Assembly: GCA_031310005.1 (NCBI GenBank)
Contig: CM062382.1
Coordinates: forward strand, 62,001 to 126,000
From: Dactylellina haptotyla
Lineage: Eukaryota > Ascomycota > Orbiliomycetes > Orbiliales > Orbiliaceae
DNA length: 64,000 nt
Direction of reading: 5' to 3'
The notes beneath the pieces were generated by a model. It searched no databases. It had not been told where the DNA came from and saw only the letters and a list, made by a program, of their open reading frames with translations. The position numbers and the translations under genes were made by a program. Below are positions 20,777 through 33,009 of the stretch, one piece after another (the stretch's first letter is position 1; each line of letters begins with the position of its first letter).

Positions 20777-22925
20777 ATGAAGATATCCAACCAATCAACA
20801 TCCGTGCCTGATGAAGTCGATATTATTGTCGCAGGAGGTATGGGCTCCGGATCTTGTGCTTTTTAGACAAGATTTCACCATGGATCTAGTGCGGTAAACT
20901 GACAGCGTGAAACAGGAGGAGCTGCCGGCTGCACCCTAGCTGCGCGTCTCGCGAAAGCTGCACCATCCCTCTCCATCCTCATAATCGAAGCCGGTATCAA
21001 CAATAGAGACGTCCCTCAAGTTATTTACCCGGCTCTGTTCCTTTCCAATCTTGCGCCGGACTCGAAGACAGCCACCTTCCATGTTGGAAAGGCCAATGAA
21101 CACATGAATGGCAGAGAGCCCATCGTGCCGGTGGGCGGATGCCTGGGTGGTGGAAGTAGCATCAACTTTATGATGTATACGAGAGCGCAAGGTATCGACT
21201 ATGACGCATGGAAGATGGAAGGCTGGGGCCAAAAGGATCTCTTGCCTTTATTAAAAAAGGTAACAAAAACCTTTGATGCGTGGTCGAAGAGTACTAAATG
21301 GCCTCCCTGTGGCGCTATTGTAGACAGAGACATACCACAACGACGATCCTCGTATCGACAAGTCCGTCCACGGCTACCAAGGAGATTTCCACGTATCCAG
21401 AAGTGGATTCGTATCTGAGAAGATGCAACAGGATTGGTTTGATTCCGCAGCAAAGATCGGAATGAAAGAGGTTGCAGATGCGAACGACCTGACGGAGGCT
21501 AATGGGATACATGTAAGCGGAGACCAGGCTCTATGACTTTGCCAAAACTTGGACACACAGTCCGTATTCACGATCGGTACTGACATTACATTTGCGTCAA
21601 AGAGATGGTTGAGATGGGTAAATCCAAATACCGGACGTCGATCCGACTCTGCACATGTGATGGTGCATCCCCTCTTGGATGCAGGGACAACAGGCCTTCA
21701 AGTCTTAACAGAACACAAAGTCGTCAAAGTGCTCACTGAGAATGGTCGGGCTGTTGGTGTAGAATATTTCCCCAATCAGGGTGCCCCGGTTGGAATACCT
21801 GCAGCCGAAGCTGCTGTATCTCCAAAAGTCGTGAAAGCAAGAAAGCTGGTGGTAGTGTCAGCAGGTGCCCTCAGCAGCCCTTGTATCCTCGAAAGATCTG
21901 GTATTGGTAGTAAACCGGTCCTGTCCAGTCTCGGAATCCCTGTTGTCGCCAATGTTCCTGGTGTTGGAGAGAACTACCAGGACCACAATCTCTTCATGAA
22001 CGTGTATACAACAACGGCCGAGCCGTCCGAGTCCTTCGACCCTTTCTTAGACGGCCGCCGCTCCTTCGATGATGAAATTGCGGCCTTGTCAAGCAGCGAC
22101 CCGGGGAGGCCAAAGTATGCCTCTTGGAACGGTATCGACACTGCGTCTAAGATCCGCCCGAATGACGAAGAACTTGACCGAGCACCGGAAGCCTTCAAAG
22201 CACTTTGGAACAAAGATTATGCTCCTTACCCTGAACGCCCCCTTATGGTCATGGTCATGGGCTCCGCTCACGTGGGCGACCATTCACTTCTCCCAGAAGC
22301 ACAGTACATGTCCACAGCGTGTTTTACTTCGTATCCTTACTCTCGAGGTCACGTTCATATCACTGGAAAGGACGTAAACGACAAGTTGGACTTCGAAACC
22401 GGAATGCTCAACAACGCTTTCGATGTTGAAGCATTGGTAATGGGGTACAAGCGGCAGAGGGAGATTGTTCGCCGAATGAAGTATTTCGCCGGCGCAGAAG
22501 GTATCATCACCGGCCCGAAATTCCCAGAAAATGGGAAAGCGATCAGATGGGACTGGCCGACCGATAACGGGGCGTGTACTCCTTATTCGGACGAAGATAA
22601 TGCGGCAATAGAAGACTTTGTACGAAATGCGACAGGAACCACCTGGCACAGTTGCGGTACTTGCGCTATGAAAAAAGAAGAGGATGGTGGTGTCGTTGAC
22701 GGGAGATTGAACGTGTACGGTGTGGAAGGTCTTAAAGTTGCAGGTAAGAATATAATCCCCTCCAAAAGGAATATTCTAGGTCATATCCGCTGAGAGAATG
22801 CAAATCAAATAGATTTATCGATTATACCATCAAACGTCTCTGGCAATACCTACTCCACAGCGTTGGTTATTGGAGAAAAGGCAGCATGTATCATCGCCGA
22901 GGATCTTGGGATTGAGGGCTTTTAG
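20777..22925 (+). CDS. GMC oxidoreductase, alcohol (methanol) oxidase-like
   Basis: Exons 20777..20837, 20916..21259, 21324..21512, 21603..22743, 22813..22925; 615 aa. The first joint rebuilds the FAD Rossmann motif VAGGGAAGCTLAARLA. Further GMC features: VPVGGCLGGGSSINFMMYTR (signature 1), SAGALSSPCILERSGIG (signature 2), RWLRWVNPNTGRRSDSAH, and near the end TTWHSCGTCAMKK (active-site His) and NVSGNTYSTALVIGEKAA. The order and wording of the last 60 residues are closest, as I remember them, to yeast and fungal alcohol oxidases, which oxidise short alcohols to aldehyde plus H2O2. No signal peptide and no clear C-terminal peroxisomal tripeptide (ends IEGF). The acceptor of intron 3 could instead be 21561, adding 14 residues; 21603 gives better family text. 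Frame ORFs inside the gene start only at 21549, so splicing is essential. Confidence 0.87.
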
Positions 22926-25925
22926 GTTTACCAAATGATGATGATGGCAAGGTCTCCGTCACGGCGGGGAAATGAATGAGACATTTTTTTGTGAACACGG
23001 CCTGGAAATAATATGCATGTCTCGCATGGGTGAGACAAGATTATCAGAACCTCAGAGGAAAGAGAAACAAGGCTACAGTGTGGAAGCAGCCCTGGCGTTG
23101 TCGTTAACGTGTTTGTTTGTGTATTTGGTCCTATATTTTGCTTTCAGAAATGCAGTGTGTGATGTAGTTAATCTTATATCCTTTGTCAATGTACCTAAAA
23201 TTCGAAATGAAGGTACTTTTAGGCACTATGGTATTTTTGATGGCGTTCGCTTTCATGAATCAGAATTGGTTTTTTTGTCTTAGACTTGCTTTTCGGGTTA
23301 TGGATATACGACTTTGATCAATCCTTAGCTGATAAGCGGGTCGACGGCGTTCGCCTTGAAAATCATAGGTACTGAAAGGTGAATAGTTTGTGAGATGGCA
23401 AGTTCCAATGGCAAATCAAGTCAGGGGAGCCTGAGCTGTGTCTTGGGTTTAATTTGGAATAGCTATCAATAAAGTGAGCACTCGGCTTATGATATTATGC
23501 TCGTTTCTTAGCATCTCGTCGTATTGGAGGACTTGGATAGGTGGAAAGATTACGAGCCGCTTGTTTGGTTCAACAAGAACCCCTAGAAACTCGGATTGTA
23601 TGGCCATCTGGAGTTTGATACAAATAAAAGAAATGGCCCAAGTCAGTAGAGCACGCAAGATATGGCGGTTCAATAGTATTGGTCGCTTGAGACCGGTATA
23701 CTCTGGCCGCCGCGTTCAACAACCCGTGTCTCACCGTGGGTTTGGGCCCCTAGTGAAGAAATCGAGGAATTCGTCCCTCCAACAGCATATTCTTCCAACA
23801 AGCAGGGCTGCGGGCTCGCTGACAGATGGTGAATGTCTCAGATTATCGACCCGTGGCGAGTAAACCCTTGTCGTCTGACTTTACGCACAGCTTACTTAAT
23901 ACGGAGGTTTTAATGTAATATACGTCAACTTCAGGTACTTCTAGCAATCGTCGCTATATAACAAGTCCCAAAATATGCTATTCGTATATCAAACAAACGG
24001 AGTTCAGCCTCTGGATGATCGGGATACGAAAATCGGAGGCTCCCAGGAGAAATACACCAACAAGCTTACAGGGGTTGCATGGTCGAACCCCTCCAATTGT
24101 ATATATTCCGCGAGACCCCCAGACGCTTGGAATTGGTGTAGCTCGAATGCCGAAATTCGACGGCATCCAAGGGATAGAGATTGCTTTTAAAAGGAAGTTC
24201 TTACTCTAGAGCCTTCTCACTCCGCCGAAGGCAAACGTTGCGGCGTTATAATTGTCTCGTAAATAATCCGCGGCGCATGAAGATATAAGTTCTGACGCAA
24301 TTAGATGGGCAATGCTTATGTTCAAACAAGGCAGGATGTAAATTACACGATAACGAGAGGGCGGAGAGTATACGGCGAAAGACCAAAGGCGACCATACAG
24401 GAAGAATGCGGCCGACTAGCGTCCGGCTTACCAATGAACCGACGGACGAGCCAATGGGCCAAATACGAATCCAGGCCAAGGGTATCGAGAGAGAGGTGGG
24501 AAATGTATCCGGACCTGGGGATTCGTGTGTTGTCAAGGGGCATCTGCAACATTTTACAACGGGGACATGTACCAGTACTCCTGGCGAGCTGGGGAGCTGG
24601 AAAAACGAAAACCACGCTGGCTAGATCCCCATATCTGAAGCTCAAGCTCAAGCTCGGGCCGCCACTGGCGTAATGGACTTTTCATTAGAGATGCAGCCCT
24701 GCGATATCCGCAAGACCGCAGTTGCAGTGTCTCTGGACGCACGGCGGAATGCATTCGAATGTCTCTGGCAGCGTCTCGGCTCAGCAAAATGTCTCAGTGT
24801 CTCAGATTGGCGTTGGCGGCCAGCCGAAAGCGGTCTAGACGCCCGCCTGCGTGTCTCAGATTCACGTGGATCCTGGTTGCGCGCCGCTGAGACATTTTGA
24901 ATCGAATCGAATCACGCACTCCTCCTCTCTGCCAGAAAAGTAGCAGAGATTGCATGGATCGCAGCTCCAAGCTTCCTCCTTGGACAGGTGGGGACGCTGG
25001 CCCGGATGTCTTGCTTGCGTGCTGGCCATTAACTATTTGTCCCCGCTGTCTTACGGGAGCGGAATCCACCAAATATTGCAAATATTGCAAATCGCCTGGT
25101 CAATTTGGCAGATTATCTGATTTCTCCCCTCTATTTTGTCCCTTTCAACAGAGGTTCCTTTTTTTGGTTCTGGGGACAATCGGCATTCCGGATTGTGGTG
25201 GTGAAGTAGATGTACAACAGAACATGCACATGGTACATGTGCTTTCTTAGGTCCGGTGGCGTCTCTGCCAATGTCTGGGCCAACTTTAACCAAATGACAG
25301 CTGCTTTTCGTCTGCACAGGTTCTTCCGCCTGCTGTCGCTCCAATGTCTCAGAGCCCACTGATGCAGAGCGCCAGCGGTGCCTCATTTCACGGTCGATGT
25401 ATGTCTGAGATTTAGTCGAGACCAATGTCTCGCTTGAATCGACTGCGAAGAAACGGAAGCTGGGATCCCGGAGAGCACAAGAACGACCGCACAAGAATAC
25501 TCGCAAGCTAGCCCTATATTAGCATCTGCGAATCCAACATGAACAGTTTTCTTCGGCCAAATTTCTTGCCAACATGATCCCATGCCAATACCGACCACCA
25601 GGCACCTGATTGATATATATGCCGTTGCTACTCGCCTTCCCTCTTTTCCTCTTGCTTAGATAACGTTCCATCCGACGCCTTCGAAAACCTCGATTCAAAC
25701 CAAAAAAAAAAACCCAATATTTTCGAAGGACAACAGGCTTAGAATTAAGGATAACAATCTTCACCTCCTCAGCTTCTCCCTCAGCCGCCAACAAAAACAA
25801 CCAAAATCATAACACACTCTTAAAAATATAACACGCAACACAGCAAGACCGCTTCCTATCCAGTTTGCGGTAGGCGGAGTGAGAGACGAAGAGGGTTAAC
25901 GTTAACGAATCAAGATTTTGCAAAA
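22926..25925. other. 3-kb intergenic with TGTCTC-rich segment
   Basis: No supported gene. The part nearest the GMC stop codon (22972-23283) has a 103-codon frame with no recognisable features. The segment from about 24700 to 25430 is GC-richer and carries many TGTCTC/TGTCTG motifs (listed separately). The last 150 bp upstream of the YhhN gene are pyrimidine- and A-rich, like a fungal leader. Confidence 0.5.
24727..25430. repeat. Cluster of TGTCTC-type short motifs
   Basis: Within about 700 bp there are at least nine TGTCTC or TGTCTG cores. Several extend to ATGTCTCAG or TGTCTCAGATT: about 24727, 24758, 24788, 24795, 24851, 25343, 25398, 25418, plus an inverted GAGACA at about 24889. It lies 500-1200 bp upstream of the YhhN-like gene. 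It may be a binding-site cluster or the relic of a short tandem repeat; not decided. Confidence 0.45.
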
Positions 25926-26999
25926 ATGTCGCAAGTCATATCAACCATCCTCTCGCCTCTTGCGCTCCTTCTTACTTCTCTCCCCGCCCTCATCATCTCC
26001 GAGGCTACTTTGTTCTATCCTGGGTCCGCCTTGTTCAAACTCATTGCATCCGCTGCCTTTGTTTGGCGATCTCTATCACCAGCGGCGGCACTCTCTCCGT
26101 CATCCTCCGCTGCATTTTGGATAACCGCATCCCTGGTATGCGGTTGGTTCGGTGACTTATGTCTCATTCCATCCTATAAGTCGTATTATAGCCCGAAAGG
26201 GGGCCATGAAGGCGATTCGATCTGGTTCAAAGTGGGCATGTTAGCCTTCATGCTCAACCACGCCGGCTACATCGTAGCATTCCTCCAATGTGACGACATC
26301 CAAAAGATCAACTGGCAGACCTTTGGGGCCATGTTTCTCACTTGTATCGTTCTCGGCGACCTGGCCGGTATGCCGGTTCCGTGGCGAAAGGATTTTGACG
26401 CATCTGCCGTGAACGCGGGATCTCCTCGACTACCAGTAGTCGATACCAAAGTAAAGGTTACCGACATCCCGACCGAATCTCTTCCCGGTTCTGTTCGTGT
26501 CGATACCCCGACCTACAAATCCTCTAAGGGGAAACATCACTCCAGAAACAACTCCAGCAGAGCTGATCTTTCCATATCGATCCCTCCGACACCGAAAGGC
26601 TCAAACTCGAACACACCTACCGCTTCAACACCCCTGCTCTCCCCTTCCCAGGCTTCTTCCCCCTCCCCTTTCGCCTCCATGATTCCGAAAATAGTTATTC
26701 CGGCGGATATGAAGATACTCATCATCATCTACCAACTTATCATTACAACTATGGTCGCCTCCGCTGCCGGCACAAGGGGTGTTATGAGCGAAAGATTATT
26801 GGGGGCCTTCATGTTCATGGTCAGCGACGTTATGGTCGCCTGGGACACTTTTGCCGTCAAGGAACGCAAGGACGTGGATAGGTCGACTTCGACTGCAGAA
26901 AGGAAACGACCGTCGAGAGATGGCTGGAAGAGCCGTGGTATCGGATGGGTCCTTTATTTCGGAGGACAGTACATCTTAGCAGCATACGGAGCTAAATAA
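25926..26999 (+). CDS. YhhN/TMEM86-family multi-spanning membrane protein (lysoplasmalogenase-like)
   Basis: Single 357-codon exon. About eight hydrophobic segments are visible, among them ISTILSPLALLLTSLPALII, FWITASLVCGWFGDLCLIP, VGMLAFMLNHAGYIVAFL and FGAMFLTCIVLGDLAG, and after a long loop ILIIIYQLIITTMVASAA, LLGAFMFMVSDVMVAWDTF and WVLYFGGQYILAAYGAK. The WFGDLCLIP, NHAGY and SDVMVAWDTF texts carry the conserved Asp/His of the YhhN family (PF07947). Human TMEM86B hydrolyses the vinyl-ether bond of lysoplasmalogens; the fungal role is unproven because most fungi lack plasmalogens. Odd: a Ser/Pro/Thr-rich loop of about 110 residues (about 150-260) splits the membrane core, larger than in bacterial YhhN. 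Confidence 0.85.
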   Translation: MSQVISTILSPLALLLTSLPALIISEATLFYPGSALFKLIASAAFVWRSLSPAAALSPSSSAAFWITASLVCGWFGDLCLIPSYKSYYSPKGGHEGDSIWFKVGMLAFMLNHAGYIVAFLQCDDIQKINWQTFGAMFLTCIVLGDLAGMPVPWRKDFDASAVNAGSPRLPVVDTKVKVTDIPTESLPGSVRVDTPTYKSSKGKHHSRNNSSRADLSISIPPTPKGSNSNTPTASTPLLSPSQASSPSPFASMIPKIVIPADMKILIIIYQLIITTMVASAAGTRGVMSERLLGAFMFMVSDVMVAWDTFAVKERKDVDRSTSTAERKRPSRDGWKSRGIGWVLYFGGQYILAAYGAK

Positions 27000-27505
27000 T
27001 TACGCGTCCACAAGAACATTCATGGGCCAAAGGTTACATAAAGCAAAGAAAGGACGGCCGTTGTACATATATATATCTTTCCTTTATATTCTCAAAACTC
27101 TAGCATAGCATACATACCCATTTGATTTCATCTAATTGACTAATGGCATAAACGAATTTCCTGCACATCGCCCTGGCCTTGCCTCGTGCCCAGATCGTGT
27201 AACGTGGTAGTGACACTTCTATAGAAAATTATGAAAATCGTATTAGGTATTATCTACAGTCGCGTGAGTGTATACTCTCTGGGATAGCCCGCAGCTTCTA
27301 AATACCCCTCCATCGGCTTGCGCAAGTAGAAATCAAATTTATTCAGTAAACAGATTGCGAATAGCCCACGAGCTACAAATGACTTTACCTGTAAAATGTC
27401 TAGGAGGCTATGCCTTGCGGGCGTAGATCCGGTGCCTATTCGATCATCCGATAATCAGTAACCTTCTTTTTTTCAAAGCTGTTTCGATTCCTTCGGAAGG
27501 GACGC
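27000..27505. other. Convergent intergenic
   Basis: About 500 bp between the YhhN stop codon and the methyltransferase stop codon, with a TATATATAT tract at about 27068. No gene seen. Confidence 0.5.
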
Positions 27506-29170
27506 TTACAAATGATAATAGGTGTGGTATCTCTTATTTTTCAAATCCTTCCTGACATTCACCAGCATGACTTGGATCTCTTCGGCCTTCATCCCATGGA
27601 ATGCTTGGAAAAATCGCAAACTTAACCCTTCCAAGGCCTCCAAAAAGCTAGCCATGTGGAAAGCTCCGACCTCTTTCAAGTGCTTATCTTTTGGCCAAGG
27701 TGAATTGGGAAGTTTGAAAATATCCTCTTGAATTTCTACGAATCCAGCTTCTTGCATATACTTTTTATGATTAGGAGCCTCGACGAGAGACCGACCGGCC
27801 TTCTGGCCAGCTTCGAGAAAGAGGTCGTTCCATTTACACAAAGGCGCATCTGGAGAGATAGAGCCGTCATCGCACAGCATGTTTGAATCTGGCTCGAGGA
27901 GTTCAAGATAGCCGCCAGGTTTGAGAGCCCTGAATCGGGTTGTCCATTAGTTTCTCCATACTTCCCCGACCGAGTATTATACAACCACTTACTTGTATGC
28001 TTGCTTGATTAACCTCGGCCAATCCGAGATACCGCCAAGAAGATACCGGCAGTAGATGAAATCGAATGAGTTTTCTGGGTAGGTCCACTCGCTCTCAATA
28101 TCGTCGACGAGAAATTCAACGCTGTTAAAAGTAACGGCATGGTCAGTTGGTACCAATCAAGCGCTCGGGAGGTCTACAAACTTCGGAGGTACCCTGGAAT
28201 CAAACAGAGAATAGTCAGTTCAACATATATGAGCTTGAAAGGAGGCATGGGTGCTTTATTATTGTACCAATTCGGTTGGATAGGACTCAGATCATTTCCA
28301 GTAACCTAAAGACCATAATGAGTAATTCGGATCAAAGTGTCCAACTTATAGTAGCAACTCACGTGAGCCGACGGATAAGCATCACCTGGGACAAGCAAGT
28401 TAGCGAGATCGGAACATCGAATATGTCGTTCTAAGTAATGACGCAAGGTTGTGGAACTACACACCCATCTCTATAGCCCAGATACCGGTTCCAGTCCCAA
28501 GGTCTAAAACCTTTTGGGGCTTATCGAGAGGAGCCCCGTGTAAGTGTCCCCCCTGGATAACTGTGAGCATGTGATGATGCATATCGAGTCGATCTTGCTC
28601 TGTTTCATCGTTCGGAAGAAAGTATTCTAATTGTGATAGAACGGTTGTCTTAGTGAGGCTCAGTACTGAGGACTGGTCAGATGTCTGCAACGTACGCCCT
28701 TCGCGGAATCTGTGATAGCGGCGGCCATTCTCATACTGATAGTCGAAAACTGAGCTGGCCAAGCTCGTTGTGTAGCTCTCACTACAAATATGATATTCCG
28801 ACGTTAGTCAATTGAGAGTTCTCATAGCTATATTTCCGCTGTAGGTCGTATAACCAGTGCCGTTTGGGACCGCAACACACAGGCAGACCACCACCGGGCT
28901 GGCAACACATCAATCGAGGAGGGAGGCGTACGCTTCGGAGTCCGTGAACGAGGAATCAAGGTCGCTGCTCTGCACGAGTATCGAAGATGAGTAAGCACAA
29001 CTGCTCCCTCGCCATACTCTACATCCTCCTCAGAAAACCCTCCTTTTTCGTTGAAAAGATTTCTTTCTTACATCAGCCTCGATCTCAGGGTGCATCAATG
29101 TTGTGGTAATTCCTGCTTCGCCAGTCGGGGCCTGCTGCGGTGCCGGTGGGGGAGAAGCTGTTGTCGACAT
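27506..29170 (-). CDS. LaeA-like class I SAM-dependent methyltransferase
   Basis: Eight minus-strand exons: 29170..29072, 28969..28932, 28781..28465, 28385..28363, 28305..28268, 28193..28182, 28121..27993, 27929..27506; 359 aa, all phases consistent. Typical order of the fungal LaeA-like family: acidic/Ser N-terminus (IEADSSDLDSSFTDSEAESYTTSLASSVFDYQYENGRRYH), VLDLGTGTGIWAIEMG (SAM-binding motif I), VTGNDLSPIQPNWVPP, VEFLVDDIESEW, FDFIYCRYLLGGISDW, ALKPGGYLELLEPD, and a C-terminal VNVRKDLKNKRYHTYYHL. Such proteins include LaeA (global regulator of secondary metabolism) and many paralogues of unknown substrate; this one cannot be assigned to LaeA itself from sequence reading. Exon 6 is only 12 nt (encoding VPP and parts of two codons). 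No biosynthetic cluster backbone gene is seen nearby. Confidence 0.88.
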
Positions 29171-31685
29171 CGCTCCGAAATTTTCGAGACTAGTCGGGTA
29201 GTAGCGAGGTGGCGGTTGGGGACCGTGGTCGGGTCGCAGGTGGAAAGCTCGACTTAGGCAAGGGCGCTTTGCGGAATAAAAAAGGGGCAGTCGAAACGTG
29301 GAGTGCTGTCGGAAATATGAATGTGATACTCGTCGAACAAAGAGATCAGAGACCAGAGATGGGAATTCTCCTTTTCAATGACTTCGCTCTCCCTCTTTTG
29401 CTGCTGCTCTCTTCCCCTTCTGCTGCGATGCAACAGGTTCGCATGCAGACCACACGCAGGTATTTAAATTACCCGCTGTGTCTGACGGTTGGCTGTGGGC
29501 TGTTGGCTGTTGGCTTGTTGGTTGGTTGGTCGGTTGGTTACATGCACATGTGCTACCAGCTTCCTTCTTTCCAGCTGCGTCTTTCCCCCCAAATTCGCGC
29601 GCAATGAACCGATGGTGGTGGGCGGCTGGGCTTCAAAAACCCCTGGTGCGGTTGCCCATAAGCACGAAAGACACCCTGCTCACCGGAGGATTTTCAAGCT
29701 TCAAGCGGCAAAGACTCCGGCATTCAATAGACCCTGACAAGTCTAGCCTAGTAGGCGGGCAGGCTCTAATTTTCGCGATAGCCACCGGCTGTAACCCCAC
29801 GGCCTTCCACCGATCAATTTCAGTCCCACGCCACACTAGTACGTACTGGTAACCAGTAGCACCAATATATTCAAGACCCTTCCTCGCGTTGTTAAGGTAA
29901 GACTTGGCGAGAAGAGATGCAGAGGAGAAAAAGATACGGATGACCTCTAACGATCAACTCTGATCATGTGAGCTTGGAATATTCACATATAGCTCCATTA
30001 ATATCAGCGATTACCTAGACGGCAAGTCTCTACACCGCGTCATCAATCTCAAATATCGGTAGGGAAATACATCGCATATGAAAAGATTTTTTCGCAAATT
30101 AATTGGGCAACGCACATCTGCGCACATTCGGAAGATCAAAGGCCTATTAATTCCCAGATATCTGGTTGAGCCAGTTTCAGAAGCTGCAGTACCTTGATGG
30201 TATTGATAGACCTCGTAAAAATATGCGTGGTCATCCCGACGACTTTTGCGTAATTGCCAGAGTAGCCTTGCCGATTGAGCGGGAACTTTTTACGGTCACA
30301 TAGTATTAATTCTGATAACAGCAGGAACGGGAACGGCGGCAAGATGTTGCTCCTGCAAGCGAAAATCTGTTCAAAGGTTATGTCGGCTCTTTGTGCAACA
30401 GTGTCAAATTCGAATATCAACATCAACGTGAAATTCCTATTGCTATGTATTGTAAACCGTACGCAAACCCAGGAGAGATTTGCGGTGCATGCAATTGCGA
30501 TAATGTCTCCATGCCCATATCAACCTTTCCATTTTCCCTTGACAATGATTCAAAGGGAACGAGGCTTGTCGACATTGCTTTGCCGCAAGTGGAGTCGGGG
30601 AATGGCTTCGGTGCATCCGAGGTTCCAGGATCAAGCAAGGAAGTTCCTCCACACCGCTACGCGTTTCTTCGGTCCGAGCCTTTCTCTTTCTGATTATTCT
30701 CCTTCGCCAGTAGTTACCTTTAGAGTGCAAAGCGTCTAGCTCCGAGTCGAAGTGAAGGGACGCCCCGCGCCTTAAAAACACTAATATCCGGAGAAAACAA
30801 GTTTTCACGGAGTTGAACAGCAATTATGCCTCCAAGGGTGCCGCTCACCAACTACAGGGACACCACATACGTGAGTAGACGTGTTTGCCAAAAGCCGATT
30901 GCACGGCCCATCTTTGCAAAAAGATAGGTGAACCAAACACTCAAAACAAGTTTGGAGTGTGGGGGCCAGATAACCCTCGAAGCCATTATTGTGATATAAT
31001 ATTTTCTTGACTTCCGCGGAATTAGCCGACAAGGTAAGTTCTCGTGAGCGGTCCAAAGAGGATCCAATCGAGCTGCCCCAACACATCCGGGTACAGGCTC
31101 AAGTGAAGTTCCCGCGAGCGAATACCATCCATCACGCCATACCTTATCATGCAATCTGGTAGCCACAACTTGAAGTATAATGAATGAAGGGGGTATATAT
31201 ACTCACGTCCTCGTAGTAAGATTTTGAAACTCCGAACAAATATCCTGCGATACGGTTTTAATTGCCTATACCCTAAATTTAGCTAAACGCTGCACTGCAA
31301 GCCACTGTGAATCTTTGTAACAAAATGATAGAAAATCTCATGAGCTCAGTCCTAACATGATATGTATTCAACACATCCACATAATCGGCTAGGATTTGCA
31401 GGATGCTCGACCACGGGCCTATCTCGACTGATTGACGTAAATAAATATTCGATAATAGTAAACAAAAATAATTGTTCAATAATATGTCATCATAATGTTA
31501 AATAAGTACTATAAATTGCATTCATCTCATATGTATCGAGAATACTTTAAAGCTTTGTGACTTAATGGCCACCATACACCCGAAGCAAATTTACCTGAAG
31601 AGCGATACCGAAATATATTCCTCGATTCACAGCGGCATCCAATTATAACTTTCGGTGCTTTAACCTTGACACTAGGGTAGCTAAC
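29171..31685. other. 2.5-kb divergent intergenic
   Basis: Promoter region of the methyltransferase (-) and of the orphan membrane protein (+). Overlapping short open frames at 29209-29852 and 30136-31166 have no coherent protein features or splice partners. The last 500 bp are AT-rich. Confidence 0.5.
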
Positions 31686-33009
31686 ATGGACTTTGCTGCT
31701 ACTGAGGCCTCGGAGAAACACCTGCGCCGCCTATGGGTCTCCATACTCGTATACTCGGTTTGCTTCCCGCTCAAAGTCATCTTCTACCATGGGAATACTA
31801 CATTCAAACCGATCTCATTACCCTTTCTCGGAAATAAAATCCATCAAATCTTCAATTTTGCCAGCTCCAGTTCAGCATGGCTCGCTTATCTTGCAATGGC
31901 CGACAGAAAACTCAACCCACGGATAAACCCTGAGCATTCTGTCCACCCTTCCCCAGATGTTATTCACGCTCACCATGCTCCGCTTCTCACTCGGATTTTA
32001 TGGAATTGGGTTTTAAAATTCAAACACCATATTCTCAGCTACTCGCGTAGGCTTACTAAGCACATCAAGATTTCGTATCCCGACTCTGAGCCGCTACTTC
32101 CTATCTACGGTCTAGACGGCGAAGATGACGAGAAGCCGGATAAACGCCCCCAGATTTGTGGACTAAATGTTTTTAAGGAAGTATATGGCGCGAATAAGAG
32201 AGCTCGGGGCGGATTCCGCACCGCGCTTATGTTCCTGGCCATCATTTTCCCTGTTCTTCACATGTCGTCTTGGGCAATATTCTCTGCTATTCTGGGAAGC
32301 CAGGGCGAAAAAGGTAAGGATATGTGAGATCTTCCCTATATCATTGGCTACTTATCTTGCTAACAAATTCCACCACTTTGAACAAATATTAGCGGCTTAC
32401 AAACTTATGACCTTGGCTCCGAGTAGCCCGACTGTCAATTCCATTGTAGGGATTCTCCTTGGTTGGAAATTTGGTGCCATTATGCTTTGTATAGGTAGAA
32501 ACCGCTTGAAGACTTTGTTAAACTCGGTTACCTAACCGGATCATATAGAGGCATTTTGTTCCATGATCGGGGGTACTCTCGTCACTCTTTCCTGGCGGAA
32601 GGAACGAAAGGAGGCCGCCAAGAAGAAACGTGAAAGCTATGTTTTCTTCTTTGTTCCGCAGCTCGAGCTCTCAGAGGATGTTTCATCGCAGATGTTTAGG
32701 GCCGTTGAGTCTACCTGGGACCACTCCGGAGCGGCATCGAGTGTTCAGGAAAAAACCATGTCAGATACACCCACAGTCGCACCGATATCTTCACAGGAAA
32801 AGTCTCAATTTGTCACGCCCAAGGTATCCTGGCGTCTCGTTTATTCGGATATCTCGATACCCGGGTTGATCAAACCCGAGCACATGGCAAGAGGGCGGAT
32901 CCCATCTGAAGTTCTCCAAAAACTCACTAAAGCGGCGACAGAGGAACAAACTCCGGTCTCCGAGCATACTATGATACCAGGCTCTATGGCGGGCCATATA
33001 CTGGCCTAA
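31686..33009 (+). CDS. Unrecognised four-to-five-helix membrane protein
   Basis: Exons 31686..32313, 32393..32494, 32549..33009; 396 aa, with introns of 79 and 54 bp in phase 1. Hydrophobic segments: about residues 16-34 (LWVSILVYSVCFPLKVIFY), a weaker one near 56-72, 181-203 (ALMFLAIIFPVLHMSSWAIF), and a pair at about 222-260 (SIVGILLGWKFGAIMLC and AFCSMIGGTLVTLSW), followed by WRKERKEAAKKKRES, a positive stop-transfer patch. The last 120 residues are soluble and Ser/Thr-rich. The loop between helices 2 and 3 is His- and charge-rich. I do not recognise the family; it may be a lineage-restricted integral membrane protein. Confidence 0.68.

Noticed and set aside
18131-22925. Secondary-metabolite cluster (methyltransferase, oxidoreductase and receptor in one region)
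   Set aside because: No PKS, NRPS, terpene or other backbone gene and no pathway transporter; long gaps separate the genes.
22972-23283. 103-codon frame after the GMC gene
   Set aside because: One hydrophobic stretch but no signal peptide at the start and no family; likely chance in 3' flanking DNA.
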